From positions 1-9,598 of the forward strand of contig JAMPYE010000143.1 in NCBI GenBank assembly GCA_023700825.1: a DNA stretch of 9,598 bases. Reading direction: 5' to 3'. The position numbers and the translations under genes are program-made. The notes under the pieces are model-generated. The model was not told the origin of the DNA and made no database searches. It saw nothing but the letters and a program-made list of their open reading frames with translations. Below, in pieces: positions 1 to 6,939 of this stretch; position 1 is the first letter of the stretch, and each line of letters starts with the position of its first letter. Source of the stretch: Thermoanaerobaculia bacterium (GTDB lineage Bacteria; Acidobacteriota; Thermoanaerobaculia; Gp7-AA8).

Positions 1-1
1 G

Positions 2-325
2 AAGGTCAACAAGCCCGGCGACTACACCGTGAAGGTGAAGGCGCTCAACGGATGCACCAACACGGCGACGGCCGTGGTCGGTGAAGACGTGAAGGTGCCG
101 GATGTTTCAGCCAAGGGTGGGACGCTTACTTGTGCAGTCACCGAGCTGACGCTCGAGGCGGGTTCGGCGACCGAAGGCGTGACGTACAGCTGGACCGGCC
201 CCGGCATTGTGTCGGGTGCCGATACTCCGACGCCGAAGGTCAACAAGCCAGGCACGTACACCGTGCAGGTGACGGCGCTCAACGGCTGCACCAACACGGC
301 CGACGCTACCGTTGGCGAAGACGTA
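2..325 (+). repeat. In-frame tandem repeat, 234-bp (78-aa) period, within the Ig/PKD-like gene
   Basis: The block at 2-91 recurs at 236-325 with an offset of exactly 234 bases. The protein copies share 25 of 30 residues, and DNA identity is high, including the stretch AAGGTCAACAAGCC. Further copies probably lie upstream of the window because copy 1 is cut by the window edge. Such near-identical repeats usually arise by recent unequal recombination and can vary in number between strains. Confidence 0.85.
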
Positions 326-1660
326 ACCAAGCCCACCGTGACCCTCAGCGAGCCGGCCATGATGTGTGCCGGCAAGCAGGGGCGGATCACGGTGACCTCG
401 TCGCTGGCGGACGTGACGTTCGAATGGACGATCACGAATGGCTGGTTTGACGCGGCGCACACGATTACCACGATGACGGGCACGGCCACCAGCGTGGAGT
501 TCTACGCCGGGACCGACCTAACGAAGTTCGTGGAGATCACGGTGAGCACGAAGGGTGAGAACGGCTGCGTCGGAACCGACGTTGCGAAGATTCAGCCGGT
601 TCCGTGCGAGGAGTTCCACACCGTGACGCAGGGCTACTACGGCAACCCGGGTGGCAAGTACTTCGGCATGACGACCGAACAGATCCTCGGCGCTCTTCTT
701 GCCCCGCCTCTGGCCGGGCCCGGGCCGCTGACAGTCGGCCTGCCGTCCCACTCGGCGAACTTCTCTACTGTGCAGTGCATCCTTCTCCGTCTGCCCGGCG
801 GCGGAACTTCGGCAGTGCTGCCGGCGGGAGACGCGGGAGATTGCCCCGGAGTCACGAAGGTCCGTTCGACCAGGAACGGTACGGGAAACACCAACGGACT
901 GCTGCTGGACAAGGACGGGACGTACACGAACACCCTTCTTGCTCAGACGATCACTCTCGCATTGAACCTGAGGCTCGACGCGTACATCACTCACAAGAAC
1001 CTCGGCATGTGGGAGCTCTGCCCGACGGTCACGACGAAGGAAACGGTCATGGGGCCGGACGGCGTCCTGATCCCGAATCCCGATCCGGGTCCGGACGGTG
1101 TGCTCTACACGGCGGACGACACGAAGACCATCTCGATTCCGCAGTCGGTGATCGACGCGCTCAAGGCGACGCTCGGCGGGAATCCGACGGTTGCGGATCT
1201 TCTCGACTTCTGCAACCAGGCCCTCGGTGGTGTGGCCACCGGCGTCAGCCTCACCGATATCGGTGCGGCGGCCGAGGCGATCAACCGCGGCTTCGACATG
1301 GGCCGGTTCGTGGTCAGCTGCAACGTGCCGGTCACGACGATCGAGAGTGCTCTGAGGGTCGAGCCGTCGCGAGCCGAGTTGATGCTCTGCGAGCAGATCG
1401 AGCCGGTCACGACGTGGACTCTACTCGGCAGGAACGACGACATCAGCGACGAGCTCAAGGTGCCGATCCCGGTCTCGCTGCTGACGGCCCTGAACGGTCT
1501 CGGACTCCCGAGCACCGTGGGCGGGCTGGCAGAGCTGGAGCGGATGGTCGTCGAAGGTCACGGCTACCTGGCCGGGGCCGAGCCCGCGGACGTGATCGCG
1601 GTGAGCAGGCGGGTGGCGAGACTCATCACGAATAGCGACCTGATCGGTCTCTGCCACTGA
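2..1660 (+). CDS. Secreted/surface protein with Ig/PKD-like repeats, C-terminal part (5' end outside window)
   Basis: The reading frame is open from base 2, so the gene begins upstream; 552 codons are visible before the TGA. Residues 1-30 and 79-108 are two copies of a block beginning KVNKPG and ending VGEDV, 78 residues apart (25 of 30 identical). The intervening part holds YSWTGPGIVSG, the typical strand of PKD/Ig-like adhesin repeats, with paired cysteines (LTC and NGC). A diverged third unit follows at about residues 109-200 (FEWTITNG). From about residue 205 (VTQGYYGNPGGKYFG) to the end is a different domain of about 350 residues that I cannot assign to a named family. It contains GPDGVLYTADD, a calcium-loop-like repeat motif. 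I see no C-terminal sorting signal. Extracellular location is inferred from the repeats; the signal peptide would lie upstream. The gene ends 24 bases before a strong terminator. Adhesin or structural surface function is inference. Confidence 0.8.
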   Translation, partial: KVNKPGDYTVKVKALNGCTNTATAVVGEDVKVPDVSAKGGTLTCAVTELTLEAGSATEGVTYSWTGPGIVSGADTPTPKVNKPGTYTVQVTALNGCTNTADATVGEDVTKPTVTLSEPAMMCAGKQGRITVTSSLADVTFEWTITNGWFDAAHTITTMTGTATSVEFYAGTDLTKFVEITVSTKGENGCVGTDVAKIQPVPCEEFHTVTQGYYGNPGGKYFGMTTEQILGALLAPPLAGPGPLTVGLPSHSANFSTVQCILLRLPGGGTSAVLPAGDAGDCPGVTKVRSTRNGTGNTNGLLLDKDGTYTNTLLAQTITLALNLRLDAYITHKNLGMWELCPTVTTKETVMGPDGVLIPNPDPGPDGVLYTADDTKTISIPQSVIDALKATLGGNPTVADLLDFCNQALGGVATGVSLTDIGAAAEAINRGFDMGRFVVSCNVPVTTIESALRVEPSRAELMLCEQIEPVTTWTLLGRNDDISDELKVPIPVSLLTALNGLGLPSTVGGLAELERMVVEGHGYLAGAEPADVIAVSRRVARLITNSDLIGLCH

Positions 1661-1684
1661 GCTCTTTCAATCAACCCTGACAAC

Positions 1685-1714
1685 GACCGCCACCTTCGGG
1701 TGGCGGTCTTTTTT
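1685..1714 (+). terminator. Rho-independent terminator with UUCG loop
   Basis: GACCGCCACC (1685-1694), loop TTCG (1695-1698) and GGTGGCGGTC (1699-1708) form a perfect 10-bp stem, followed directly by six T (1709-1714). A UUCG tetraloop on a GC-rich stem with a U-tract is the classical intrinsic terminator. It lies 24 bases after the stop codon of the repeat-protein gene and insulates the peptidase operon. It is not a bidirectional terminator, since no A-tract precedes the stem. Confidence 0.95.
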
Positions 1715-1936
1715 GGGGGAGGAGATCGCGCGGGGAGGGCGCTTCGATGATCGAGGCGCTGCCCGCGGTCTCGTTGCATCAAGGTGGTGCGGCGGAGTTG
1801 CCCCGCTTCGCGGGGCGACGCGCAGCCAGGAGTGCCTGCGCCACGCTGCCGCGGCCGCATCACACTGACCTGTATCGCTCGTTACTGACGAATCGACCAT
1901 CATGCTATCGCGCCGCACGCGTTCCAATTAACGCCG

Positions 1937-1965
1937 TTGCGACCCCAGGAGCTCACTGTTAGACT
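1937..1965 (+). promoter_or_regulatory. Sigma70-like promoter of the peptidase operon
   Basis: TTGCGA (1937-1942) and TAGACT (1960-1965) each match the sigma70 consensus at 4 of 6 positions and are separated by exactly 17 bases. Transcription would start near 1972, giving a leader of about 18 bases that contains the GGAGA ribosome binding site (1980-1984), 5 bases before the ATG at 1990. The decamer GTTAGACTCC covering the -10 recurs upstream of the aminotransferase gene on the other strand, which adds some support. Not tested experimentally. Confidence 0.5.
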
Positions 1966-1989
1966 CCGCGCGATTTTCTGGAGAACGCG

Positions 1990-4668
1990 ATGGCAGGCAA
2001 GCACTCATACCGGGGGCCGAGTTGTGCTCGTCTGGCCGGGCTCTTCGCGATTGCCGCGTTGGTAGCCGTTGCGTCGATCGCCGCGGAGACCGGCCCGCGA
2101 CCGCTTTCAGACGCCGAGCGCGCGGCCGCGGAAATCGCGGCTCACTACCTCGCCGCCGGACCGGGGGCGATCCTCGATCGGCTCAGTGCGAAATCGCCCC
2201 TGCGCGCGCTCTCGCCGGACGAGGCGCTGAAGGAAATCGAGGTCCGCGCCGGCCCTAACGCGGGAGCGAAGTGGGAGATGCAGACAGTCGTCCCGTCGCT
2301 CCGCGATCGCACCGCGGTATTCGAGATCGAATATCCCTCAGGGGTCGACGAGACGCTCGTCCTGAATCTCCTTAAGGAAGCGAGCGTATGGAAGGTCGAG
2401 TCTCTCCGCTCTCTTGCGGAACCGGCGCCGAATGCGCCGGTGGTCTTTCCCGCTGACAAGACCGACTCGGGAAAGAAGTCACGGGTAGACCTGCTGCCTT
2501 ACCTCGCCGCCCTGGTCGCTGCACTGATCGCGGCCGCCTCGGCGATGATCATTCGATCGAACCCTGTTGGCGCGCGCCTCATCCTGGGTGGAACTCTCGT
2601 CCTTGGGATCGGCGGTGTCGCGCTCGCATGGATGGCGGCCGTGAAGACTGCCGAGGCGAAGAAGGAAGCGGCCGTCGAGCCAGCGACGCCCGGGTTCGTG
2701 CGGCTCGGCTCGCTTCTGCCGATGCGCCGCGCAATGGCCGCGGGAGAGGCGCTGACTGCGGAGCATCGGGGCACGGGAGACGCCCGCGATGCCGCTCGGC
2801 TCTGGCGCGCCCAGGTCGATCTCCAGCTGATGAAGCTCGAGGAGGTGGAGAAGAGCCTCGGGGCACTCTCGATGCCGTCGAATCTGCCACTCGCGGAGCT
2901 GCTGAGGGCGCGAGTCGCTTTCGCGCGGTTCGACGACATCACGGCCTGCCGTGCGTACGAACGCGCGATCAACCTCGGGCCAGGACGCGACGCGCTCTGG
3001 TACGAGGCGGCGGAGGCGCTCGCGACTCTCGGCTTCGAGGAGCGCTCGCTCGCCTACCTCAAACGGCTTCCGGTGATCGGCTCGCGCAACGCGGTCGCGT
3101 ACTACGGGCTCGCCGCGCAGGCATCGGCGGACAACGACGACGCCGGGGCCGCGGTCGCGCTCACGAGGGCCTGGCGGCTTCGTCCCGCGCCGCGCGAGGA
3201 GATCGTAGGGTCGCCCGCGCTCTGGAGCGCGATTCGCAGCTCTGAGAGTCTCGCGGGCACGATCTCGATGTCGTCCGCCGAGGAGCCTGCGTTCCGGTCG
3301 GAGACGAGGCTGCTGACGCCGATTTCACTTCCAGCCGGGTCGCTCGCGAGCGTCACCGGTGAATTTCTCGGGATCGAGATGGGCGACCGGTTTCTCGGAG
3401 TACCGGGCGGCGCGTCCCTCGTCGGGCCGGAGACGCCCGTCGTCGACGCGCTGACCTGGAGCCGGCGGGAGGAGGATGCTGCGATCGAAGACCTCCCGCG
3501 CATCAGCGGAATCGTCGGGTCCTCCGTGGCGCTCGCGCAGCCTTCGATCAAGGCCCGGCTGACTAAGACCACGGAGGCGCTCGCCGCACGGGGACGCTGG
3601 GAGGACGTCTCTCAGCTCACCGACGGCCTGAGCCCGAGCGCGGAGAACGTCCCGCTCGACGTGCTGATGCTCAAGGGTGTCGCTCTCAGCAGGACTCAGC
3701 GGACCGACGATGCGCGGCGGCTCTTCAAGGAGGTCGTCTCGGGTCCGGGGATGAAGCGTCGCAACAATCCGATCACTTTCTATCAACTGGGCGAATTGAT
3801 GGCGGGCGTCGAACTGTACGCGCCGGCGATCGCACTGCTCGAGAGGGCCGATGCGAAGCTCGATTTCGTGAGTCTCGACGATCGGATCCGGCAGATCGCG
3901 ATGAAGGAACGCTTGGCGAAGGCCTACCGCGTCCACACGTCGAAGAACTTCGAGATTCGCTATCCCTCCGACGTTTCCCCCGAGGGCGCGGCACGCGTTG
4001 CCGAGATCCTCGAGGCCGAGCTCGTCCGGATCCGGAAAGTCATTCCGGTCGAGACGTTCAGGCCCGTCACGGTCAATATTCTCTGGTGGGCCGAGTTCCG
4101 CTCGACCTTCACGGGGAGCGATCACGTCCTCGGATTTTACGACGGCAAGATCACGCTTCCACTCGCGGGAGTGGCGAGGCTCGGACCCGAGATCGTCGCG
4201 CTCATGAGCCACGAGCTCGCGCACGCGGTGCTCGCGCAGGCGACGAACGACAATGCGCCGGCGTGGCTGCAGGAAGGGCTCGCTCAGCGCATCGAGATGG
4301 TTCCGTACCATCGGAACGCGTTCAACATGTACGAGGACGACAAGCTGATCTCCGTCTCGCTTCTCGACGCGGTTCTCAACGGCTCGGTCGACCCCGCGCT
4401 GATTGGCGAGGCGTACATCGAGTCGCAGACGCTCGTTCGTTACATCGAGGCTGCGCATGGAAAGGGAGGCATTCAGAAGCTCGTAAGCGCCTATCGTGCG
4501 GGCGCCGACGACGAAGCGGCGATCGGACAATTGTCGGGGAAATCGGTGGTCGAGTTCGACCGCGCGTTTCGCGCGTGGGGGCGTGCCGCGACGACCGTCT
4601 TCGAAAATTCGCACCTGATCGACTACACCGCGAACAGCAGCGACAAGATTCAATTCAGCAGGAAGTAG
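1990..4668 (+). CDS. Membrane-anchored zinc metallopeptidase, peptidase MA-like (gluzincin), with TPR-like region
   Basis: An 892-aa protein predicted to hydrolyse peptide bonds in the periplasm. Residues 13-32 are a hydrophobic signal/anchor. Residues 35-150 form an N-terminal domain I cannot name. Two membrane helices lie at about 168-188 and 197-218, with the arginine-bearing short loop likely cytoplasmic, so the C-terminal part should be periplasmic. Residues about 270-400 and 550-625 look like TPR-type helical repeats, with a strand-rich linker between. The catalytic domain is at about 650-850: HELAH at 741-745 gives zinc ligands H741 and H745 and catalytic E742, and E762 in WLQEG is the expected third ligand. 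This spacing fits the peptidase MA/gluzincin families. The ATG is supported by GGAGA six bases upstream. The gene is the first of a two-gene operon. Substrate is unknown; TPR-like segments suggest a protein partner. Confidence 0.85.
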   Translation: MAGKHSYRGPSCARLAGLFAIAALVAVASIAAETGPRPLSDAERAAAEIAAHYLAAGPGAILDRLSAKSPLRALSPDEALKEIEVRAGPNAGAKWEMQTVVPSLRDRTAVFEIEYPSGVDETLVLNLLKEASVWKVESLRSLAEPAPNAPVVFPADKTDSGKKSRVDLLPYLAALVAALIAAASAMIIRSNPVGARLILGGTLVLGIGGVALAWMAAVKTAEAKKEAAVEPATPGFVRLGSLLPMRRAMAAGEALTAEHRGTGDARDAARLWRAQVDLQLMKLEEVEKSLGALSMPSNLPLAELLRARVAFARFDDITACRAYERAINLGPGRDALWYEAAEALATLGFEERSLAYLKRLPVIGSRNAVAYYGLAAQASADNDDAGAAVALTRAWRLRPAPREEIVGSPALWSAIRSSESLAGTISMSSAEEPAFRSETRLLTPISLPAGSLASVTGEFLGIEMGDRFLGVPGGASLVGPETPVVDALTWSRREEDAAIEDLPRISGIVGSSVALAQPSIKARLTKTTEALAARGRWEDVSQLTDGLSPSAENVPLDVLMLKGVALSRTQRTDDARRLFKEVVSGPGMKRRNNPITFYQLGELMAGVELYAPAIALLERADAKLDFVSLDDRIRQIAMKERLAKAYRVHTSKNFEIRYPSDVSPEGAARVAEILEAELVRIRKVIPVETFRPVTVNILWWAEFRSTFTGSDHVLGFYDGKITLPLAGVARLGPEIVALMSHELAHAVLAQATNDNAPAWLQEGLAQRIEMVPYHRNAFNMYEDDKLISVSLLDAVLNGSVDPALIGEAYIESQTLVRYIEAAHGKGGIQKLVSAYRAGADDEAAIGQLSGKSVVEFDRAFRAWGRAATTVFENSHLIDYTANSSDKIQFSRK

Positions 4669-4681
4669 GAGCACCTACGGC

Positions 4682-5131
4682 ATGAAGACGCTATTCGCAG
4701 AGGTCGGCATCGAAGCGCTGGTCGCCCTGTCGCTCATGGCGGTCGCAGGTGCTGCCTGGTTCATTGCTGTCGCGGTGAGCATCGTGTCCCGCAAACCGCA
4801 GCCAAAAACGGGCCACCGGGGCACGGACACGGTGGCCGTCCTGGCGTCGATCGGCTTCGCTCTGTCCGTCGCATTCGCCGTGCGCGCCGTGACGGCCCCG
4901 AAGAAGCCGTCGCCCGAAGAAGACGCCGCGATCCAGGCCTCGAAGCAGCAGGGGACGTGCGCGAATCTCAGCCTCGGGATGAAGGCGGGCGAGGTGAGGC
5001 GCCTGATGGGGGAGCCCGACGAGCTTCGCTCGGAAGAGGATGTACGTGGCCCGGATGCAGAGGTCTGGGTCTACAAGACGTCACGCTGCTCGGTGCATGT
5101 GCTGTCGGGCAGGGTCGACTTCATCGACTGA
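4682..5131 (+). CDS. Two-helix membrane protein with BamE/SmpA-like C-terminal domain
   Basis: A 149-aa protein. Membrane helices lie at about 12-35 and 50-70, joined by a basic loop (RKPQPKTGHR) that should be cytoplasmic, so residues 71-149 face the periplasm. That tail reads CANLSLGMKAGEVRRLMGEP, then a charged stretch, then VWVYKTSRC. The pattern 'L.GM...EV..LMG.P' followed by a tyrosine-containing strand is typical of the SmpA/OmlA (BamE-like) fold, which mediates protein-protein contacts in the envelope. Cysteines 93 and 136 could form a disulfide. Unlike BamE it has no lipobox and is anchored by helices. AGGAG at 4667-4671 overlaps the stop codon of the peptidase gene and sits 10 bases from the ATG, so translation is probably coupled. 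A role as partner or regulator of the peptidase is inference from the operon. Confidence 0.75.
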   Translation: MKTLFAEVGIEALVALSLMAVAGAAWFIAVAVSIVSRKPQPKTGHRGTDTVAVLASIGFALSVAFAVRAVTAPKKPSPEEDAAIQASKQQGTCANLSLGMKAGEVRRLMGEPDELRSEEDVRGPDAEVWVYKTSRCSVHVLSGRVDFID

Positions 5132-5144
5132 GGCGAGGCCCTCG

Positions 5145-6827
5145 TTACCGGTCGATGCCGAGCTCACGGAGTCGCCCGGTGATCGCGTCGATCTCGTGTT
5201 GCACGGACTCGAGCCTGGCGAGGTCGCCCCGCGCTCGGAGCCACGCCGCTTCGTCTTCGATCAGGCCGCGCTGGTCGAGAAGCGCTCCCGCGCTCCGCGC
5301 TGCCTCCCCGGTAAGGCCGTGACGCGCAAGCTCGAGCGCGGCGCGAGTGCGGGTCGGAGGCAGGAGCAGGACTGCAGCGACGAGCGCCACCCCGTTGAGC
5401 GCGAGCAGCATTCTCGCGGGTGAGGTCGCGGAATTGCGGGTTAGGGTCCCGACAACCAGCGCGATCGCCGCGATGACGAGCATTGCCACGATCGACTGCG
5501 CGAAGAGCGTTCCGTTCGTAACCGGCGAGCGAAGCTGCGAGCTCGAAAGCGACTCCGGGAACGCGCTCACGGCGAGGAGCAGATCGCCCGCCGACACATA
5601 GCGGCTCAGCGAAAGCGATCCGCCGGCGGCCGCGAGCATCAGGCCGATCGACCACGCCGCCGCGCCGACTGAAGCCATCATGGCCGGGACGCGCGCACGA
5701 GATCGGACCGCTGCCGCGATGCCGACCGCGAACGGTGCGGCGAGATCCACGAAACGGCGCGCGCCGAACGACATGCCGCCCCACCAGTAGCGGTCGAGCG
5801 CCGCGTTCGCGACGAGCTCCCCGGCGAACATGAGCCCGAACACGATTGCGAGGTCGCGTCGCGCGGCTCCGTCGCGATAGAGGACGAGCCATCCCGTCAG
5901 CGAGACCAGCACGATCGGGGACCACGAGAGGAGCCCGTGCCATGAGGAGAAGAGCACCGGCACGAGTTGGAGCGTGCGGAACGGCATCCAGGTGACGCCT
6001 TCGAGATTCGCGCCGCTCACCAGCGGCCCGAGCGGTGTCCCGTAGATCGCATGCCATGCGATCGCCTGGACCGCTACGGGGACTGCCGCTCCTGCGGCGA
6101 AGGCCGTGTAGAAACGCGTCGAACGTCGAGACCTGACCCCGGCGAACACGATGGCCGGCAGGAGCACGACGTGCTGGAGTCGCGTCACTGTCGCGAGGCC
6201 GAAGAGAAGTCCGAGGAGTAGCGGCGATCCTTCCTCTGGCCTGGAGACGAGCCGCCAGCACAGACACGCGATCGCTCCGACGAGCATCATACCGGCGGCA
6301 TGCGTTCCGATGGGAGTGCGAAAGACGTACCAGAACATCGGCGTACCGACGCATGCCAGTGCAAGGGAGAACGCGACGTCGCGACCGCGTGAGTCGGGAT
6401 CCGTCTCACGAATCATCGCGAGCGCGGCGAGAGAGGCGAGCGCGCCGAAGAGGACGGAGGTCCATCCGAGCGTCGCGAGGTCGAGCCCGAAGAAGCCGTC
6501 GTCGGGGAAGAGCGGTGACGGCAGCGCGAGAGAAACGAGATGGGAGACGCCCCAGAACGGGGCGCAGAGGACTGAGGTGCCGACCCACCAATGATTCGCG
6601 AGCGCGCCGACGGTAGTGACTTCCTTGAACCAGGCGAAGCCGTCGCCGATCATTCCGAAGCCAGCCCACTCGTCGAAGAAGAGCAGATCGCCGTCCATCG
6701 CCGCGGATCGGAGCCACGACATCACTGCGACCGAATCGGGGCGGATGTACGACGGGGAGAGAAAGAGGATCCCGGCGATCGCAAACGTCGCGAGAATCAG
6801 AGCCGCATCGCGCTTCGACGGAGACAC
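5145..6827 (-). CDS. Polytopic membrane protein, putative GT-C-like glycosyltransferase
   Basis: A 560-aa protein with around 12 hydrophobic helices from residue 7 to about 490, followed by a soluble, charged helical tail of about 70 residues. The first loop after helix 1 carries SYIRPDSVAVMSWLRS (D31), then DGD (45-47) and GALANHWWVGTSVLCAPFW (74-92). This order (acidic residue after helix 1, 'DGD', then a 'N..vG.s.L.aPFw' strand before helix 2) resembles bacterial GT-C-type membrane proteins that use polyprenyl-linked sugars. No family-diagnostic motif makes it certain, and donor and acceptor cannot be told. The start is a GTG at 6827 with no clear Shine-Dalgarno sequence. A TACACT hexamer ends five bases before it, so the mRNA could be nearly leaderless. 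The gene converges on the BamE-like gene, with 13 bases between stops and no room for a hairpin terminator. Confidence 0.7.
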   Translation of the reverse strand: MSPSKRDAALILATFAIAGILFLSPSYIRPDSVAVMSWLRSAAMDGDLLFFDEWAGFGMIGDGFAWFKEVTTVGALANHWWVGTSVLCAPFWGVSHLVSLALPSPLFPDDGFFGLDLATLGWTSVLFGALASLAALAMIRETDPDSRGRDVAFSLALACVGTPMFWYVFRTPIGTHAAGMMLVGAIACLCWRLVSRPEEGSPLLLGLLFGLATVTRLQHVVLLPAIVFAGVRSRRSTRFYTAFAAGAAVPVAVQAIAWHAIYGTPLGPLVSGANLEGVTWMPFRTLQLVPVLFSSWHGLLSWSPIVLVSLTGWLVLYRDGAARRDLAIVFGLMFAGELVANAALDRYWWGGMSFGARRFVDLAAPFAVGIAAAVRSRARVPAMMASVGAAAWSIGLMLAAAGGSLSLSRYVSAGDLLLAVSAFPESLSSSQLRSPVTNGTLFAQSIVAMLVIAAIALVVGTLTRNSATSPARMLLALNGVALVAAVLLLPPTRTRAALELARHGLTGEAARSAGALLDQRGLIEDEAAWLRARGDLARLESVQHEIDAITGRLRELGIDR

Positions 6828-6853
6828 GAGCGAGTGTATCCGATTCGCTTGTT

Positions 6854-6929
6854 GCCAAGGCCTCCGGCCTTTGCCGGACTTCAGGGATCGTCCCCGTCGC
6901 GCTAAGCAGGCAGGACCAGAGGCCTTGCC
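6854..6929. repeat. Imperfect inverted repeats between aminotransferase and membrane-protein genes
   Basis: GCCAAGGCCTCCGG (6854-6867) pairs with CCAGAGGCCTTGCC (6916-6929) at 12 of 14 positions. The left arm can alternatively fold on itself with 6866-6874, giving a 9-bp stem with one mismatch and loop TCC. There is no T-tract on the minus-strand side, so it is not a clear intrinsic terminator for the aminotransferase gene that ends at 6940. It sits about 27 bases upstream of the GTG start of the membrane-protein gene. Function unknown. Confidence 0.45.
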
Positions 6930-6939
6930 TTCGAGGCCG

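Larger units (their letters stand above)
1661..1989. other. Non-coding gap between repeat protein and peptidase operon
   Basis: This 329-base gap holds the terminator of the upstream gene (1685-1714), a GC-rich hairpin at 1800-1816 (GCCCCGC, loop TTC, GCGGGGC) with no following T-tract, and a promoter-like element at 1937-1965 next to the peptidase start. A 71-codon ORF at 1747-1962 has no Shine-Dalgarno sequence, no recognisable domain and runs through the hairpin and promoter, so I do not call it a gene. I see nothing else of note. Confidence 0.6.

Noticed and set aside
604..1635. 343-codon plus-strand ORF in another frame of the repeat-protein gene
   Set aside because: Arginine-rich out-of-frame translation; the other frame carries the continuous protein that ends at the terminator.
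1800..1816. GC hairpin GCCCCGC-TTC-GCGGGGC as a second terminator
   Set aside because: No T-tract follows, and a strong terminator already lies at 1685-1714; kept only as a note in the gap entry.
1747..1962. 71-codon ORF in the gap before the peptidase gene
   Set aside because: No Shine-Dalgarno site, no domain, and it overlaps a hairpin and the proposed promoter.
3325..4674. 449-codon minus-strand ORF opposite the peptidase gene
   Set aside because: Antisense to the catalytic domain with HELAH and WLQEG motifs; no domain or ribosome binding site of its own.
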